64,000 nt of DNA from CAVTQZ01 sp963737015 (GTDB lineage: Bacteria > Actinomycetota > Acidimicrobiia > Acidimicrobiales > UBA8190), in NCBI GenBank assembly GCA_963737015.1, contig CAVTQZ010000001.1, forward strand, positions 1,054,001 through 1,118,000, in the 5' to 3' direction. The notes below the pieces were generated by a model that saw nothing but the letters and a program-made list of their open reading frames with translations, ran no database searches and was not told the origin of the DNA. Shown here in pieces: positions 42,728-51,605 of this stretch. The translations under genes were made by a program, and so were the position numbers. Each line of letters starts with the position of its first letter. The first letter of the stretch is position 1.

Positions 42728-44935
42728 TCAGGTGTTCTGAGAACCCAGGGATTCGTGCTCGCGCCGCCTTCGAGCCCGGTCGCGAGCCAGTTCCTGCAGG
42801 CGTCGCTGGGCGTTGAAATCCGCCGTCCGGCGTACGCGCTCCCACTTGCCGCCGGGGCCCAGCGCCCAGGAATTGGTGTCGTCTGCGAGATCGATGTCGA
42901 GCACCTCGAGCAACCTGGCTTGAAGTTCGGTATTGGTGACAGGGAATAGAAGCTCGATCCGCCTGTCGAGGTTCCGTTCCATGAGGTCGGCAGAACCCAT
43001 CAGCAAGGTGAGAGGGTGCTCCGTCCCTCCGAAGCGGTAGATCCGGGAGTGCTCGAGGAAGCGCCCGACGATCGACCTGACCCGGATCGTCTCCGACATA
43101 CCTGGCACACCCGGGCGCAATGAGCACACTCCGCGCACGATCAGGTCGATCGGGACGCGCTCTCTAGACGCCCCGTAGAGCGCGTCGATTACGTCAGGGT
43201 CAGTGAGGCCGTTCACCTTTATCGTTATGCGGCCCTCAGGTCCGAGTCGCGACTCCTGCTCGATCAACTCGATGATCCGTGGACGCAACGTCACGGGGGC
43301 CACGATGAGCTTGCGATACGGAACAGCGCGGCTGTACCCGGTAAGGAAGTTGAAGAGATCGCCGACATCCGCTCCGAAGTCGTGGTCCGCGGACAACAGA
43401 CCGAAGTCCTCGTAGAGGCGGGCGGTCCGAGGGTTGTAGTTGCCCGTCCCGAGATGACAGTAGAGGCGGATGCCCTCCTCCTCGCGCCGTACCACTAGCG
43501 CAGCCTTCGAGTGCGTCTTCAGGCCTACCAGTCCGTAGACCACGTGCACACCGGCTTCTTCGAGCGCGCGGGCCCAGAGGATGTTCGCCTGCTCGTCGAA
43601 CCTCGCCTTCAGCTCGACGACAGCCGCCACTTGTTTACCCGTCTCTGCAGCCTGGATCAGCGAGGCGACGATCGGGCTGTCGCCGGACGTGCGGTAGAGC
43701 GTCTGCTTGATCGCAAGGACATCCGGGTCGTCAGCTGCCTGTGCGATGAACGCCTCCACCGACGTCGAGAAGGAGTCGTAAGGGTGGTGTACGAGAACAT
43801 CCCTCTCGCGAAGGACGGCGAAGATGTCGGCAGGCTCGTTGTTGGCGTTCGCAAGGCCCGGCGGCGTCATGGGCGCCCAGGCCTCCTCGTGGAGGTCGGG
43901 CCGGTCCAGCGCGTGCACCTTCCATAGCCCCCCGAGGTCCAGTGGAGCGTCCGTCTCGTAGATGTCGTCGGGCCCGAGATCGAGCTCCTGGAGGAGCATG
44001 TCGCGCATGTCGGGCGAGATGTCCGACGAGACCTCCAGCCGAACGGCGCGGCCGAACCGCCTTCTCCTCAGCTCCATCTCGACAGCGACGAGAAGGTCGT
44101 CCGCTTCGTCTTCCTCGAGAGCCATGTCTGCGTTGCGGGTCACGCGAAATGCGTAGTGCTCCCCGATGACCATGTCACCGAACAGCCGACCGAGATGAGC
44201 CGCGATCACCTGTTCGAGCGGGACGAACCGCTCGCCGTCGGGCATGACCACGAATCTCGGAAGAAGCGGCGGCACCTTTACGCGCGCCACCCTCTCCTCC
44301 CCCGTCACCGGGTCCCCCACGCGGACTATGAGGTTCAGCGAGAGGTTCGAGATGTAAGGGAAAGGGTGACCAGGGTCGACCGAGAGCGGCGTGAGAACGG
44401 GGAAGATCTCGCGCTCGAAGACGTCGACCAGATAACCGCGGTCGTCGTCGTCCAGAGAGGACCAGTCGGAGAGCCTTATCCCCTCGTCTGCGAGCGAAGG
44501 CGCGACGTCGTCGAGGAAGATCGCGGACTGCCTCTTCACGAGCTGGCGTAGACGTTCCGCGATCGCCCTCAGGGTCTCGCTTGGACGCAGGCCGTCCGCC
44601 GAAGGAGCGCGTAAGCCTGCATCGACCTGATCCTTCAAGCCCGCAACGCGCACCTGGAAGAACTCGTCCAGGCCGTCGGAGAAGATCGCGAGGAACTTGG
44701 TCCTTTCGAGCAAAGGGATCCTCGGGTCAGATCCGAGGTCGAGCAAACGCGAACCGAACTCCAGCCAAGAAAGCTCACGGTTGTAGAACCGAGCAGGGCC
44801 GAGCTCCTCGAGTGGCTTGTCCGACCAGTCACCGCCGGGCGCCTCCGGCAGCTTCTCGAGCTTCTCAAGGACCGAGGACCCGCGCGACGAGGCTCCGATG
44901 CCCGCGTTCGAGTCGTCAGGAGCAGTGTCCGCCAT
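42728..44935 (-). CDS. ppk: Polyphosphate kinase 1
   Basis: Ppk1 makes polyphosphate from ATP. The 735-residue protein (ATG 44935, MADTAPDDSNAGIGASSRGS; a longer in-frame form from 44998 is less likely) has ARFYNRELSWLEFGSRLLDL, PLSVDPGHPFPYISNLSLNL and KQTLYRTSGDSPI. The two phospholipase-D-like halves contain the catalytic histidines in VGLKTHSKAALVV and LYCHLGTGNYNPRTA. The length and motif order are normal. It is flanked by the LPG-type membrane protein (convergent) and, divergently, by a SEDS gene. It is often regulated with phosphate stress, but no Pho box was identified. Confidence 0.95.
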   Translation of the reverse strand: MADTAPDDSNAGIGASSRGSSVLEKLEKLPEAPGGDWSDKPLEELGPARFYNRELSWLEFGSRLLDLGSDPRIPLLERTKFLAIFSDGLDEFFQVRVAGLKDQVDAGLRAPSADGLRPSETLRAIAERLRQLVKRQSAIFLDDVAPSLADEGIRLSDWSSLDDDDRGYLVDVFEREIFPVLTPLSVDPGHPFPYISNLSLNLIVRVGDPVTGEERVARVKVPPLLPRFVVMPDGERFVPLEQVIAAHLGRLFGDMVIGEHYAFRVTRNADMALEEDEADDLLVAVEMELRRRRFGRAVRLEVSSDISPDMRDMLLQELDLGPDDIYETDAPLDLGGLWKVHALDRPDLHEEAWAPMTPPGLANANNEPADIFAVLRERDVLVHHPYDSFSTSVEAFIAQAADDPDVLAIKQTLYRTSGDSPIVASLIQAAETGKQVAAVVELKARFDEQANILWARALEEAGVHVVYGLVGLKTHSKAALVVRREEEGIRLYCHLGTGNYNPRTARLYEDFGLLSADHDFGADVGDLFNFLTGYSRAVPYRKLIVAPVTLRPRIIELIEQESRLGPEGRITIKVNGLTDPDVIDALYGASRERVPIDLIVRGVCSLRPGVPGMSETIRVRSIVGRFLEHSRIYRFGGTEHPLTLLMGSADLMERNLDRRIELLFPVTNTELQARLLEVLDIDLADDTNSWALGPGGKWERVRRTADFNAQRRLQELARDRARRRREHESLGSQNT

Positions 44936-45041
44936 GCCCCCACGGTACCTGCGCACCCGCCCGCGAAGCTGACCCCGCGACCGTGTCGAGGAGCTCATGG
45001 TTCGCTTCCAGCGGTTTCGTCACGTCTAGGCTGCCCGACCG

Positions 45042-46550
45042 GTGGCACAACTCCTGCTTCGGCGATCTCGTCGAAGCGACGGCCGTCCGAGAGGGCCCAA
45101 CGCCAGGCGGCGGACGGAGCTCGGACTCCTCGTGTTCGGCTCGCTCATCGTCGTGGCGATGTACGTGCTCGCCTCGGTCGGTACGACGTCAAAGATCCCG
45201 CCCGACCTGGGGCCGTTCCTCGCGATCGTCCTTGCTCTCGCCCTCGCCGCCCACATCGCGAACCGGATCTATGCACCTGACGCCAATCCGGTGCTCCTGC
45301 CGGTCGCAGCGCTCCTGAACGGCCTCGGGTACGCGATGCTGGCCAGGATCTCGCCGCACTATGCGAGGCTGCAGGCGGCGTGGACAGCAGTCGGGATCGT
45401 GGCTTACATCCTCACGCTCGTGCTGGTGCGCCGGTCGAGAGATTTGGACCGCTACCGGTACGTGTTGCTGCTCGTTGCGATCGGACTAATGCTCGCGCCG
45501 CTCGTGCCGCACCTGGGAAAGAACATAAACGGGGCGCGGCTGTGGGTCTACATCGGCCCTGTCAACGGGCAACCGGTTGAGCTTGCAAAGATCCTGCTGT
45601 GCATCTTCTTCGCTTCGTACTTCACGGAGAAACAGGAGCTGCTCTCCATCCCGACCATGCGGGTGGGCAACCGCCTGGTCCTGGACCCGCGCCCTTTGGG
45701 TCCGATCCTTCTGGCCTGGGCGTTCTGCATGTTGGTTCTCGGCGCGGAGCGTGACGTGGGATTCGCCCTACTGGTGTTCGTCCTCTTCATCGCGATGCTA
45801 TGGCTGGCCGCTGGGCGATGGAATTACATCGTCTTCGGCTTGATCCTCTTCGCCATCGGCGCGTTCTTGGCGAGCCATCTCTTCAGTCAGGTCCACGAAC
45901 GCGTGACGGTATGGCTGAATCCGTGGCCGCACGCGTCGACGACGGGCTATCAACTGGTCCAGGGTCTCTACGGTTTCGGCAGCGGAGGCCTCACCGGCGT
46001 GGGGATCGGCTACGGCTATCTACATGCCATTCCGTACGTGTACTCCGACTACATCTTCGCAGCGTTCGGGGAAGAGATGGGGTTGTTGGGGACGACCATC
46101 ATCGTCTTCGCCTTCCTGCTCATGGTGGGGACGGGATTGCGCATCGCACAACGGGCCCGTTCTGACTTCGCGCAACTGGCGGGGGCCGGCTTCACCGTCA
46201 TCCTCGGCATGCAGGCCTTCTTCATAATGGCCGGCATCGTCCGACTGCTCCCTCTCACAGGCATAACCCTTCCATTCATGGCTTACGGCGGTTCATCGCT
46301 GGTGGCCAACTACATCCTCGTCGCGTTGCTCATGAGGATCTCCGACGAAGGAGAGAGGGCTGCTTTTGCGGCGGAGGCGACAGCGACGCGCGTCGCTGGA
46401 CCCGACCGTCGGAAACGTCGCGATCGGCTGACCGTCCACTCCGGCAGGTATCAGCGACGCTGGGACTCTGCGAACCTAGGTGTCGTGTCGTCCAAGGCCA
46501 TGACGAAAAGACGGCAGGCAGCCGCGCCTGCGGGTCACCCAGAGTCGTAG
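45042..46550 (+). CDS. FtsW/RodA/SpoVE (SEDS) glycosyltransferase, RodA of the pknAB-cluster type
   Basis: SEDS proteins polymerise peptidoglycan glycan strands. The 502-residue protein has about 12 membrane helices. DANPVLLPVAALLNGLGYAM, IGPVNGQPVELAKILLCIFF, FGSGGLTGVGIGYGY, YSDYIFAAFGEEMGLLG and PFMAYGGSSLVANY match the longer RodA that in actinobacteria usually lies between pknA/pknB and a penicillin-binding protein. Here it stands alone, with no PBP or kinase nearby. A basic C-terminal tail (PDRRKRRDRLTVHSGRYQRR) follows. Start GTG 45042. It converges with the nuclease gene, with a 16-base overlap. Confidence 0.9.
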   Translation: MAQLLLRRSRRSDGRPRGPNARRRTELGLLVFGSLIVVAMYVLASVGTTSKIPPDLGPFLAIVLALALAAHIANRIYAPDANPVLLPVAALLNGLGYAMLARISPHYARLQAAWTAVGIVAYILTLVLVRRSRDLDRYRYVLLLVAIGLMLAPLVPHLGKNINGARLWVYIGPVNGQPVELAKILLCIFFASYFTEKQELLSIPTMRVGNRLVLDPRPLGPILLAWAFCMLVLGAERDVGFALLVFVLFIAMLWLAAGRWNYIVFGLILFAIGAFLASHLFSQVHERVTVWLNPWPHASTTGYQLVQGLYGFGSGGLTGVGIGYGYLHAIPYVYSDYIFAAFGEEMGLLGTTIIVFAFLLMVGTGLRIAQRARSDFAQLAGAGFTVILGMQAFFIMAGIVRLLPLTGITLPFMAYGGSSLVANYILVALLMRISDEGERAAFAAEATATRVAGPDRRKRRDRLTVHSGRYQRRWDSANLGVVSSKAMTKRRQAAAPAGHPES

Positions 46551-47101
46551 CCGGAAAGTACGTCCTCGGTGACCAGAAGCGGCGTTGGAAGCTGCTGGCG
46601 AAGCACGAGTGCGATTGCATCTGAGGGGCGGCACGGTATGACCTGCCGCCCTCGAGGTCCCATGGTGTCGAGCTCTGCCAGGAAGAGCTGACCCTTGCGG
46701 GAAGTGATACGAGCCGCCTCGAGGGAGATGCCATGTCCGGTCATCAGGTCGGTCATCAGCTCATGCGTAAGGGGCCTAGGTGTCTCGATCCCGCGCCATG
46801 CGTGTGCGATCGCGGTGCCTTCGGGAAGGCCGACGGGGATCCGGATCTCGCGGTAGGGGGTGGTCGACTCCCGTAGGAGGACTTCGGGATGTGCAGAAGG
46901 CAGCTCCAGCGACACCCCCGCGACGACCACCAGTCTCCATCTCTCGACGTCCTCGTCGGGACGCTGCGCCACCTCGGGTTGCCCGTGGGTGTCGTCGTCC
47001 GCGCTCGGATCCGGGACGTCGGGAGGTGCCGGCGTTCCGCCGGTCACCTCCGGGTTCCCTGTTGCCTCCGGTGCGCCCGGATCGGCGTCGGCGATCGTCA
47101 T
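46535..47101 (-). CDS. Bifunctional nuclease (DUF151) family protein
   Basis: The protein has 188 residues. An acidic, Pro-rich N-terminus of about 50 residues precedes a DUF151 domain: LLRESTTPYREIRIPVGLPE, AIAHAWRGIETPRPLTHELM, LFLAELDTMGPRGRQVIPCR, PSDAIALVLRQQLPTPLLVT. Family members have DNase/RNase activity in vitro or act in plant defence; the bacterial role is unclear. The ATG overlaps the rodA stop (ATGA), so it is probably co-translated. The end overlaps the convergent SEDS gene. Confidence 0.88.
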   Translation of the reverse strand: MTIADADPGAPEATGNPEVTGGTPAPPDVPDPSADDDTHGQPEVAQRPDEDVERWRLVVVAGVSLELPSAHPEVLLRESTTPYREIRIPVGLPEGTAIAHAWRGIETPRPLTHELMTDLMTGHGISLEAARITSRKGQLFLAELDTMGPRGRQVIPCRPSDAIALVLRQQLPTPLLVTEDVLSGYDSG

Positions 47102-48234
47102 CGCGCGTGACGCAAGTGAACCGACAGGGCGATTCCCACGGCCGCGAAGAACGCGATCGTCGCAGAACCGCCATAGCTCAGGAAGGGAAGAGGGATCCCC
47201 GCGATCGGCATGATCCCCATCGACATGCCTGCGTTCTCGAAGGTGCTGAAAGCGATGAAGGTGAACGCGCCGGTCGCCAACAGGCGCCCGAATGGGTCCC
47301 TCGCGAGCTGAGCCGCCCTCAGGACGCGCCAACTGAGCAAGCCGAGCAACAAAAGTACCGACGCAGCCCCGGCGAATCCCAACTGCTCCCCGACAGCCGA
47401 GAAAATGAAATCGGTCTGTTGCTCGGGGACGTATGCGAGGTTCGTCTGTGTTCCGTGGAAGAGGCCCTTCCCGAAAGGACCGCCGGACCCTATGGCGGCG
47501 ACCGACTGGTGGAGGTTGTACGTCGAGGACTGCGAGTTCTTCGACTGGTGCAAGAAGCTCGTGAGCCGCTCGACCTGATAGGGCTTGAGCAGGCCGAAGT
47601 GAATGATCGCGATGGTGCCCACGACCGACCCCACGATCATGAGAACGAGGTACCGGTTCGGGATTCCCGCCACCACGAGCATGACGAGGAGCACTACGCA
47701 CATGATGAGCCCGCTTCCGATGTCGGGCTGGCGGATCACGAGCAGTATCGGGATCGCGGAGATCCCGAGGATCTTTAGGAGGTCTCCTCGTTCAAGGCCG
47801 TCGGGGCGACGAGCACAGAAAGTCGCGACCGTGACGATCAGCACCAGGGTGGCGAATTCCGACGGCTGTACTTGTAGCGGCCCTACCTGGAGCCATCGGG
47901 TAGCGCCCTTGGCACTCGACCCGACGACGAACATCGCCAAAAGCGCCAGGACGATCCCCACGTACAAAACTGCGCTCGCATGCTCCAGCCACCGGTAGTC
48001 GAGGCTCATGAGCACGAGCATGACGACGATCCCGGCGATCGCATAAGCGGCCTGACGGTCGAGGAAGTAGTGCGGGCTTACGCCGGCGAGCACGAGCTTC
48101 GACCGGGTTGCCGAATAAACGACCACGACTCCGGTGACGGCGACGGCGACGGACGCGAGCAACAGGAGCACGTCAGCGCGAAGGGCGAGCGTGCGACCTG
48201 CCGACGAACGGGGAGCGAAGGTAGTACTCGTCAC
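47098..48234 (-). CDS. rodA: Rod shape-determining SEDS protein RodA
   Basis: The protein has 378 residues and ten membrane helices, with GATRWLQVGPLQVQPSEFAT, QPDIGSGLIMCVVLL, GSGGPFGKGLFHGTQ, VPEQQTDFIFSAVGEQLGFA and IPLPFLSYGGSATIAF, all hallmarks of RodA, the peptidoglycan polymerase of the elongasome. The acidic residue of the catalytic loop is in DIGSG. It is shorter than the other SEDS protein and lies opposite it, with the bifunctional nuclease between. No mreBCD or PBP2 lies beside it. Confidence 0.92.
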   Translation of the reverse strand: MTSTTFAPRSSAGRTLALRADVLLLLASVAVAVTGVVVVYSATRSKLVLAGVSPHYFLDRQAAYAIAGIVVMLVLMSLDYRWLEHASAVLYVGIVLALLAMFVVGSSAKGATRWLQVGPLQVQPSEFATLVLIVTVATFCARRPDGLERGDLLKILGISAIPILLVIRQPDIGSGLIMCVVLLVMLVVAGIPNRYLVLMIVGSVVGTIAIIHFGLLKPYQVERLTSFLHQSKNSQSSTYNLHQSVAAIGSGGPFGKGLFHGTQTNLAYVPEQQTDFIFSAVGEQLGFAGAASVLLLLGLLSWRVLRAAQLARDPFGRLLATGAFTFIAFSTFENAGMSMGIMPIAGIPLPFLSYGGSATIAFFAAVGIALSVHLRHAR

Positions 48235-48349
48235 AGAGTTTCCAGGAGCGGCACTGGCTCCGAAGGCGCCATCGAGGACCTCATTCGCACGGGTTGGCTC
48301 GCCTCCGGATACCTCGCGTAGCGGGCTTCGGCAGGCCAGAATACCGCTC

Positions 48350-49033
48350 GTGCATACCGGAGCAGTGCCGCCCCTGCTGGGCGTGGAGGGGTGGCTCTAC
48401 GACCTGCTCCGTTGGGCGGGGGTAGGCCAGCCGACGGCGGCGCACCTGCAGCAAGTGGTCGTGAAGCCCGTCACGGTGGTCGTCATCGCCATCGTGGCGG
48501 TGATCATCAGCTGGCTCGGAAATCGGGTGATCCGGCACTGGATCGGATCTGCCGCTCGAAAAGCTGCGGAACGCAGAGGTACACCTCGTGCCTCGGCGCG
48601 AGCTGCCACGGTCACTGCCCTCGTAGCGAACATCTGGCGGGTGGTGGTCGCCGTCATTGCCTTCTTCGTGGCGCTCGAGACGATCGGTATAAACCTGACT
48701 CCTTTGTTGGCGGGTGCCACGGTGATCGGTGCAACGATCGGTTTCGGCGCTCAGAGCCTCGTACGGGACTTGCTGTCGGGCTTCCTCATGATCGTCGAAG
48801 ATCAGTTCGACATCGGGGACGTGCTGGTGGTGGGTGACGTGACTGGCAAGGTCGAGGATCTCAGCCTTCGAGTCACGCGGATGCGCGACGACGAAGGCAC
48901 GATGTGGGTGATTGCGAACGGAGAGATCCGCCAGCTGGGGAACAAGTCGCGTCGGGGGCCAGGCAGTCCTCCTCCGTCCCCGGCCGCTGGTCCCGTTCCT
49001 GCTCCCGGAGGGCCGGATCCATCCGGTTCGTGA
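48350..49033 (+). CDS. Small MscS-family mechanosensitive channel
   Basis: The protein has 227 residues from GTG 48350 (VHTGAVPPLLGVEGWLYDLL). Two to three membrane segments follow (VVVIAIVAVIISWLG; WRVVVAVIAFFVALETIG). The pore helix LLAGATVIGATIGFGAQSLV and the beta domain FLMIVEDQFDIGDVLVVGD and GKVEDLSLRVTRMRDDEGTM are typical MscS. The protein stops after WVIANGEIRQLGN with a Pro/Gly-rich tail, so the usual C-terminal alpha/beta vestibule domain (about 80 residues) is missing. This may be a reduced form. It converges with aroE. Confidence 0.87.
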   Translation: MHTGAVPPLLGVEGWLYDLLRWAGVGQPTAAHLQQVVVKPVTVVVIAIVAVIISWLGNRVIRHWIGSAARKAAERRGTPRASARAATVTALVANIWRVVVAVIAFFVALETIGINLTPLLAGATVIGATIGFGAQSLVRDLLSGFLMIVEDQFDIGDVLVVGDVTGKVEDLSLRVTRMRDDEGTMWVIANGEIRQLGNKSRRGPGSPPPSPAAGPVPAPGGPDPSGS

Positions 49034-49065
49034 AACGAGGGGACACCAAAGCGGATCTGCGCCCG

Positions 49066-49947
49066 TCAGGACCCAGGGACGACGGATCTCACCGCCTTCC
49101 ACATCGCATCGACAGGTGCGTTGTTCGAGGTCCACAGCTCGACAGCGAGCGCAGCTTGGTGCACGAGCATTCCGATCCCCCCGACCACGCGCGCGCCGTT
49201 CTCCTTGGCGGCCTCCATGAAGGCCGTCACGACGGGGGTGTAGACGAGATCCACGACGAGCTGCCCACGACCGAGCACGCTCGGATCGACGGGCACATTG
49301 TTCGGGCGCTCGGTGCGTTCGGGGCGTTCGCCAGGCCCAGGTGACATTCCCACGGTCGTCGCCTGCACGACGAGCTCGCAGTCGCCTATGTCGTCCGGTG
49401 TGCCCAGCCGTCCGCGTTTGCCTGCGAGAGTCGCGGCCATCCGCCCACGGTCCGCGCTCCGATTCACCACCACCACCTCGGCGGCTCCTGCCTCTGCCAG
49501 AGCTAACACCACCGCGCGCGCAGCGCCTCCCGCTCCGATCACCGCGCATCGCTTTTCGGCGGGGTCGAAGTTGCAAATCCTCTTCACGGCCCGGAGGAGA
49601 CCTTCACCGTCGGTGGACTCCCCCACGAGTTTCTCATCGCGCGGCACGATGCAGTTGACCGCTCCCAGGCGATCTGCCACAGGGCTGAGCTCGTCCACGG
49701 CACCAGCCGCCGCGTCCTTGTGGGGTGTGGTCACGGAAAGCCCTGCCAGCCTGAGCGCCCGCATGCCCCTCAGCGCGTCGGGAACCTCTCCCGCAGCGAC
49801 TCTGAAGCCAACGGACACCCAGTCGAGCCCCATGGCGTCGAAAGCCGCATTGTGGAGCAACGGCGATAGAGAGTGCGCCACCGGGTCGCCCACGACTCCC
49901 ACGACGCGGGACGAGGCCGACGGCCAGGCCGGCGAACGACGCGCCAT
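49066..49947 (-). CDS. aroE: Shikimate dehydrogenase
   Basis: AroE reduces 3-dehydroshikimate with NADPH in aromatic amino acid synthesis. The 293-residue protein has VGVVGDPVAHSLSPLLHNAA (substrate binding with the conserved SxSP), LSVTTPHKDAAA with the catalytic lysine, GAGGAARAVVLAL (NADP site) and VDLVYTPVVTAFMEAA. The length is normal. It follows mltG directly, as in mycobacteria and many other actinobacteria. Confidence 0.95.
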   Translation of the reverse strand: MARRSPAWPSASSRVVGVVGDPVAHSLSPLLHNAAFDAMGLDWVSVGFRVAAGEVPDALRGMRALRLAGLSVTTPHKDAAAGAVDELSPVADRLGAVNCIVPRDEKLVGESTDGEGLLRAVKRICNFDPAEKRCAVIGAGGAARAVVLALAEAGAAEVVVVNRSADRGRMAATLAGKRGRLGTPDDIGDCELVVQATTVGMSPGPGERPERTERPNNVPVDPSVLGRGQLVVDLVYTPVVTAFMEAAKENGARVVGGIGMLVHQAALAVELWTSNNAPVDAMWKAVRSVVPGS

Positions 49948-51173
49948 CTAAGGGAGACCCCTGCTCTTCGCAAGCTGCTCGTTCGCGTTCTGACCGGCCA
50001 GGGTGTCGGAGAAGGCCTCCGTTCCGTCCTTCGAAACGACCACGAAGTACAGCCATTCGCCCGGTGCGGGCGCGAGTGCTGCACGGATCGAAGCGAGCGA
50101 AGGGAAGCTGATCGGGGTCGGAGTGAGGCCGGCGTGGAGGTAAGTGTTGTACGGCGTATTGAGGGCGAGGTCCGCTCCGGTTACCGGGCCCCCGTCGCGG
50201 TGCTCTGAGTACAAGACAGTGGAATCCATCTGCAAAGGCATGCCGCGAGCGAGTCGGTTGTAGATGACGCGTGCCACTTTGGCGAGGTTCTGCGGGTACA
50301 CGCCTTCCTTCTGGACGATCGAAGCGACTATCACCGCCTGGTATGGCGTGATGTGCAGTGCCCCCGCTCCTTGCGAAAGTCCATTGGCTGCAGCCTCGTC
50401 GTCGAACCGGGTAACCATCTGACCGAGCAGGGTCTGATCGGTCTCACCCGGCATCACGATGTAGACCCCGGTTCCGAGAAGGCCGTCGAGGTTGGTCGAT
50501 CCGGTCGGTTGGAACGGTGAGTGAAGCGTTCCCGAGGTTGCAAGCGACAGGAAGCTCGATTCGTCGTGTCCCGGTATCTGTCCCACCTGCGCCGCGGTCT
50601 CCTGAACCGTGTACCCCGCCGGGATGTCGACCTCGAAGATGTTCGGGCCCTGTGCGAGCCGCGAGACCACGGATCCGAAGTCTTCATGACGCCGCAACAG
50701 GTATCCGCCGGCACGTACCACGGGGGTGCCGTGCAAGAAGAGGTAGATCCTGAAACCCACAGATGTGCCGATAACTCCCTGACTCGCCAGGCGCGCTGTC
50801 ACAGCGCTCACCGATGAGCCGGCGGGGACGTCGACGATCGTCCGTGCGCCTCCGGGGGCTCCGCCGAGCGAACCCTCGTACCAGGCGATCGCCCAGGCCA
50901 AGAAGCCCAGAACCACGACGCAGAGTCCCGCAAACGCGCTGCGCACCGGATGACGGGCAAGCGCTCCGTAGAGCCCCCCGCCGCTTCGGCCACTGCCTCC
51001 GGCTCCGCTCGTCCGGGGGAACGCCGAGCCCCGCTACCGCGGGTGCCTCCCGCCGAGGGCGCCGCGTCCGGGCCGGAGTAGGACCCTGAAGAGCCGAAGG
51101 AGTCAGGTTCCTCGCCGAGGCGTTCCTCCACAGACGCCGGTTTGATCGTCCAGCCGCTCTCCTCCTCAGCCAT
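49948..51173 (-). CDS. mltG: Endolytic murein transglycosylase MltG, indel near the N-terminus
   Basis: MltG cuts nascent glycan strands to set their length. From GTG 50946 the 332-residue frame holds a membrane helix (AFAGLCVVVLGFLAWAIAWY), a LysM-like region (VDVPAGSSVSAVTARLASQG), VDIPAGYTVQETAAQV and the catalytic glutamate in IVASIVQKEGVYPQNLAKVA, plus MPLQMDSTVLY. Upstream, a cytosolic domain is present in another frame starting at ATG 51173 (MAEEESGWTIKPASVEERLG ... AEPEAVAEAAGG). The two frames join if one G is added to, or two are removed from, the run of six G (50974-50979). A homopolymer error is the likely cause. The full form, given here, overlaps the repaired end of ruvX. Confidence 0.88.
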
Positions 51174-51602
51174 CGTGGCTCCCCCGCCGGGAGTCGAGCC
51201 ACGCCTGGAGGATGACAGCGGCAGCCGTTTGGTCGATCACATTTCGTCGCGCGGGGCGCGGTGCCCGGCATCCACAAGTTGCCGCTCGGCGCTCACGGTG
51301 CTGAGGCGTTCGTCGAACATCTCCACCCCCACGTCTCGCGACGAGAGCATCCGCTCGAGCTCAGCGGCTTCCTGTTCAGCTGCGACCGCCGCCGGGCCGC
51401 GGCGGCCGTCGAGACCTATGGGAAGGCCGACGATCACTCGACGGGCCTCCGTTTCGTCGACGATGTCGGCGATTCTCTTTCGATCTGCCTCGGGGTCACG
51501 ACTCCTGACGATCGTGCAGCGGGGCATCGCCAACGAGCCCTTCGAGTCCGAGACGGCCACCCCGATCCTGCGCGCGCCGAGGTCGAGACCCAGCACTCTC
51601 AC
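51166..51602 (-). CDS. ruvX: Putative pre-16S rRNA nuclease (YqgF/RuvX), C-terminal frameshift
   Basis: YqgF has an RNase-H fold and trims the 5' end of 16S rRNA. The main frame from 51602 has LGLDLGARRIGVAVSDSKGS (catalytic Asp), VIVGLPIGLDGRRGPAA and FDERLSTVSAERQLVDAG, then stops early at 51237. The conserved end is in another frame (NVIDQTAAAVILQAWLDSRR, stop 51166), joined by an indel of two extra or one missing base near 51247-51258 in a GC-repeat tract. The conserved DQxAA helix includes an active-site Asp, so the truncated form would be inactive. It lies 3 bases after alaS, as in other actinobacteria. Confidence 0.88.
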
Positions 51603-51605
51603 GGA

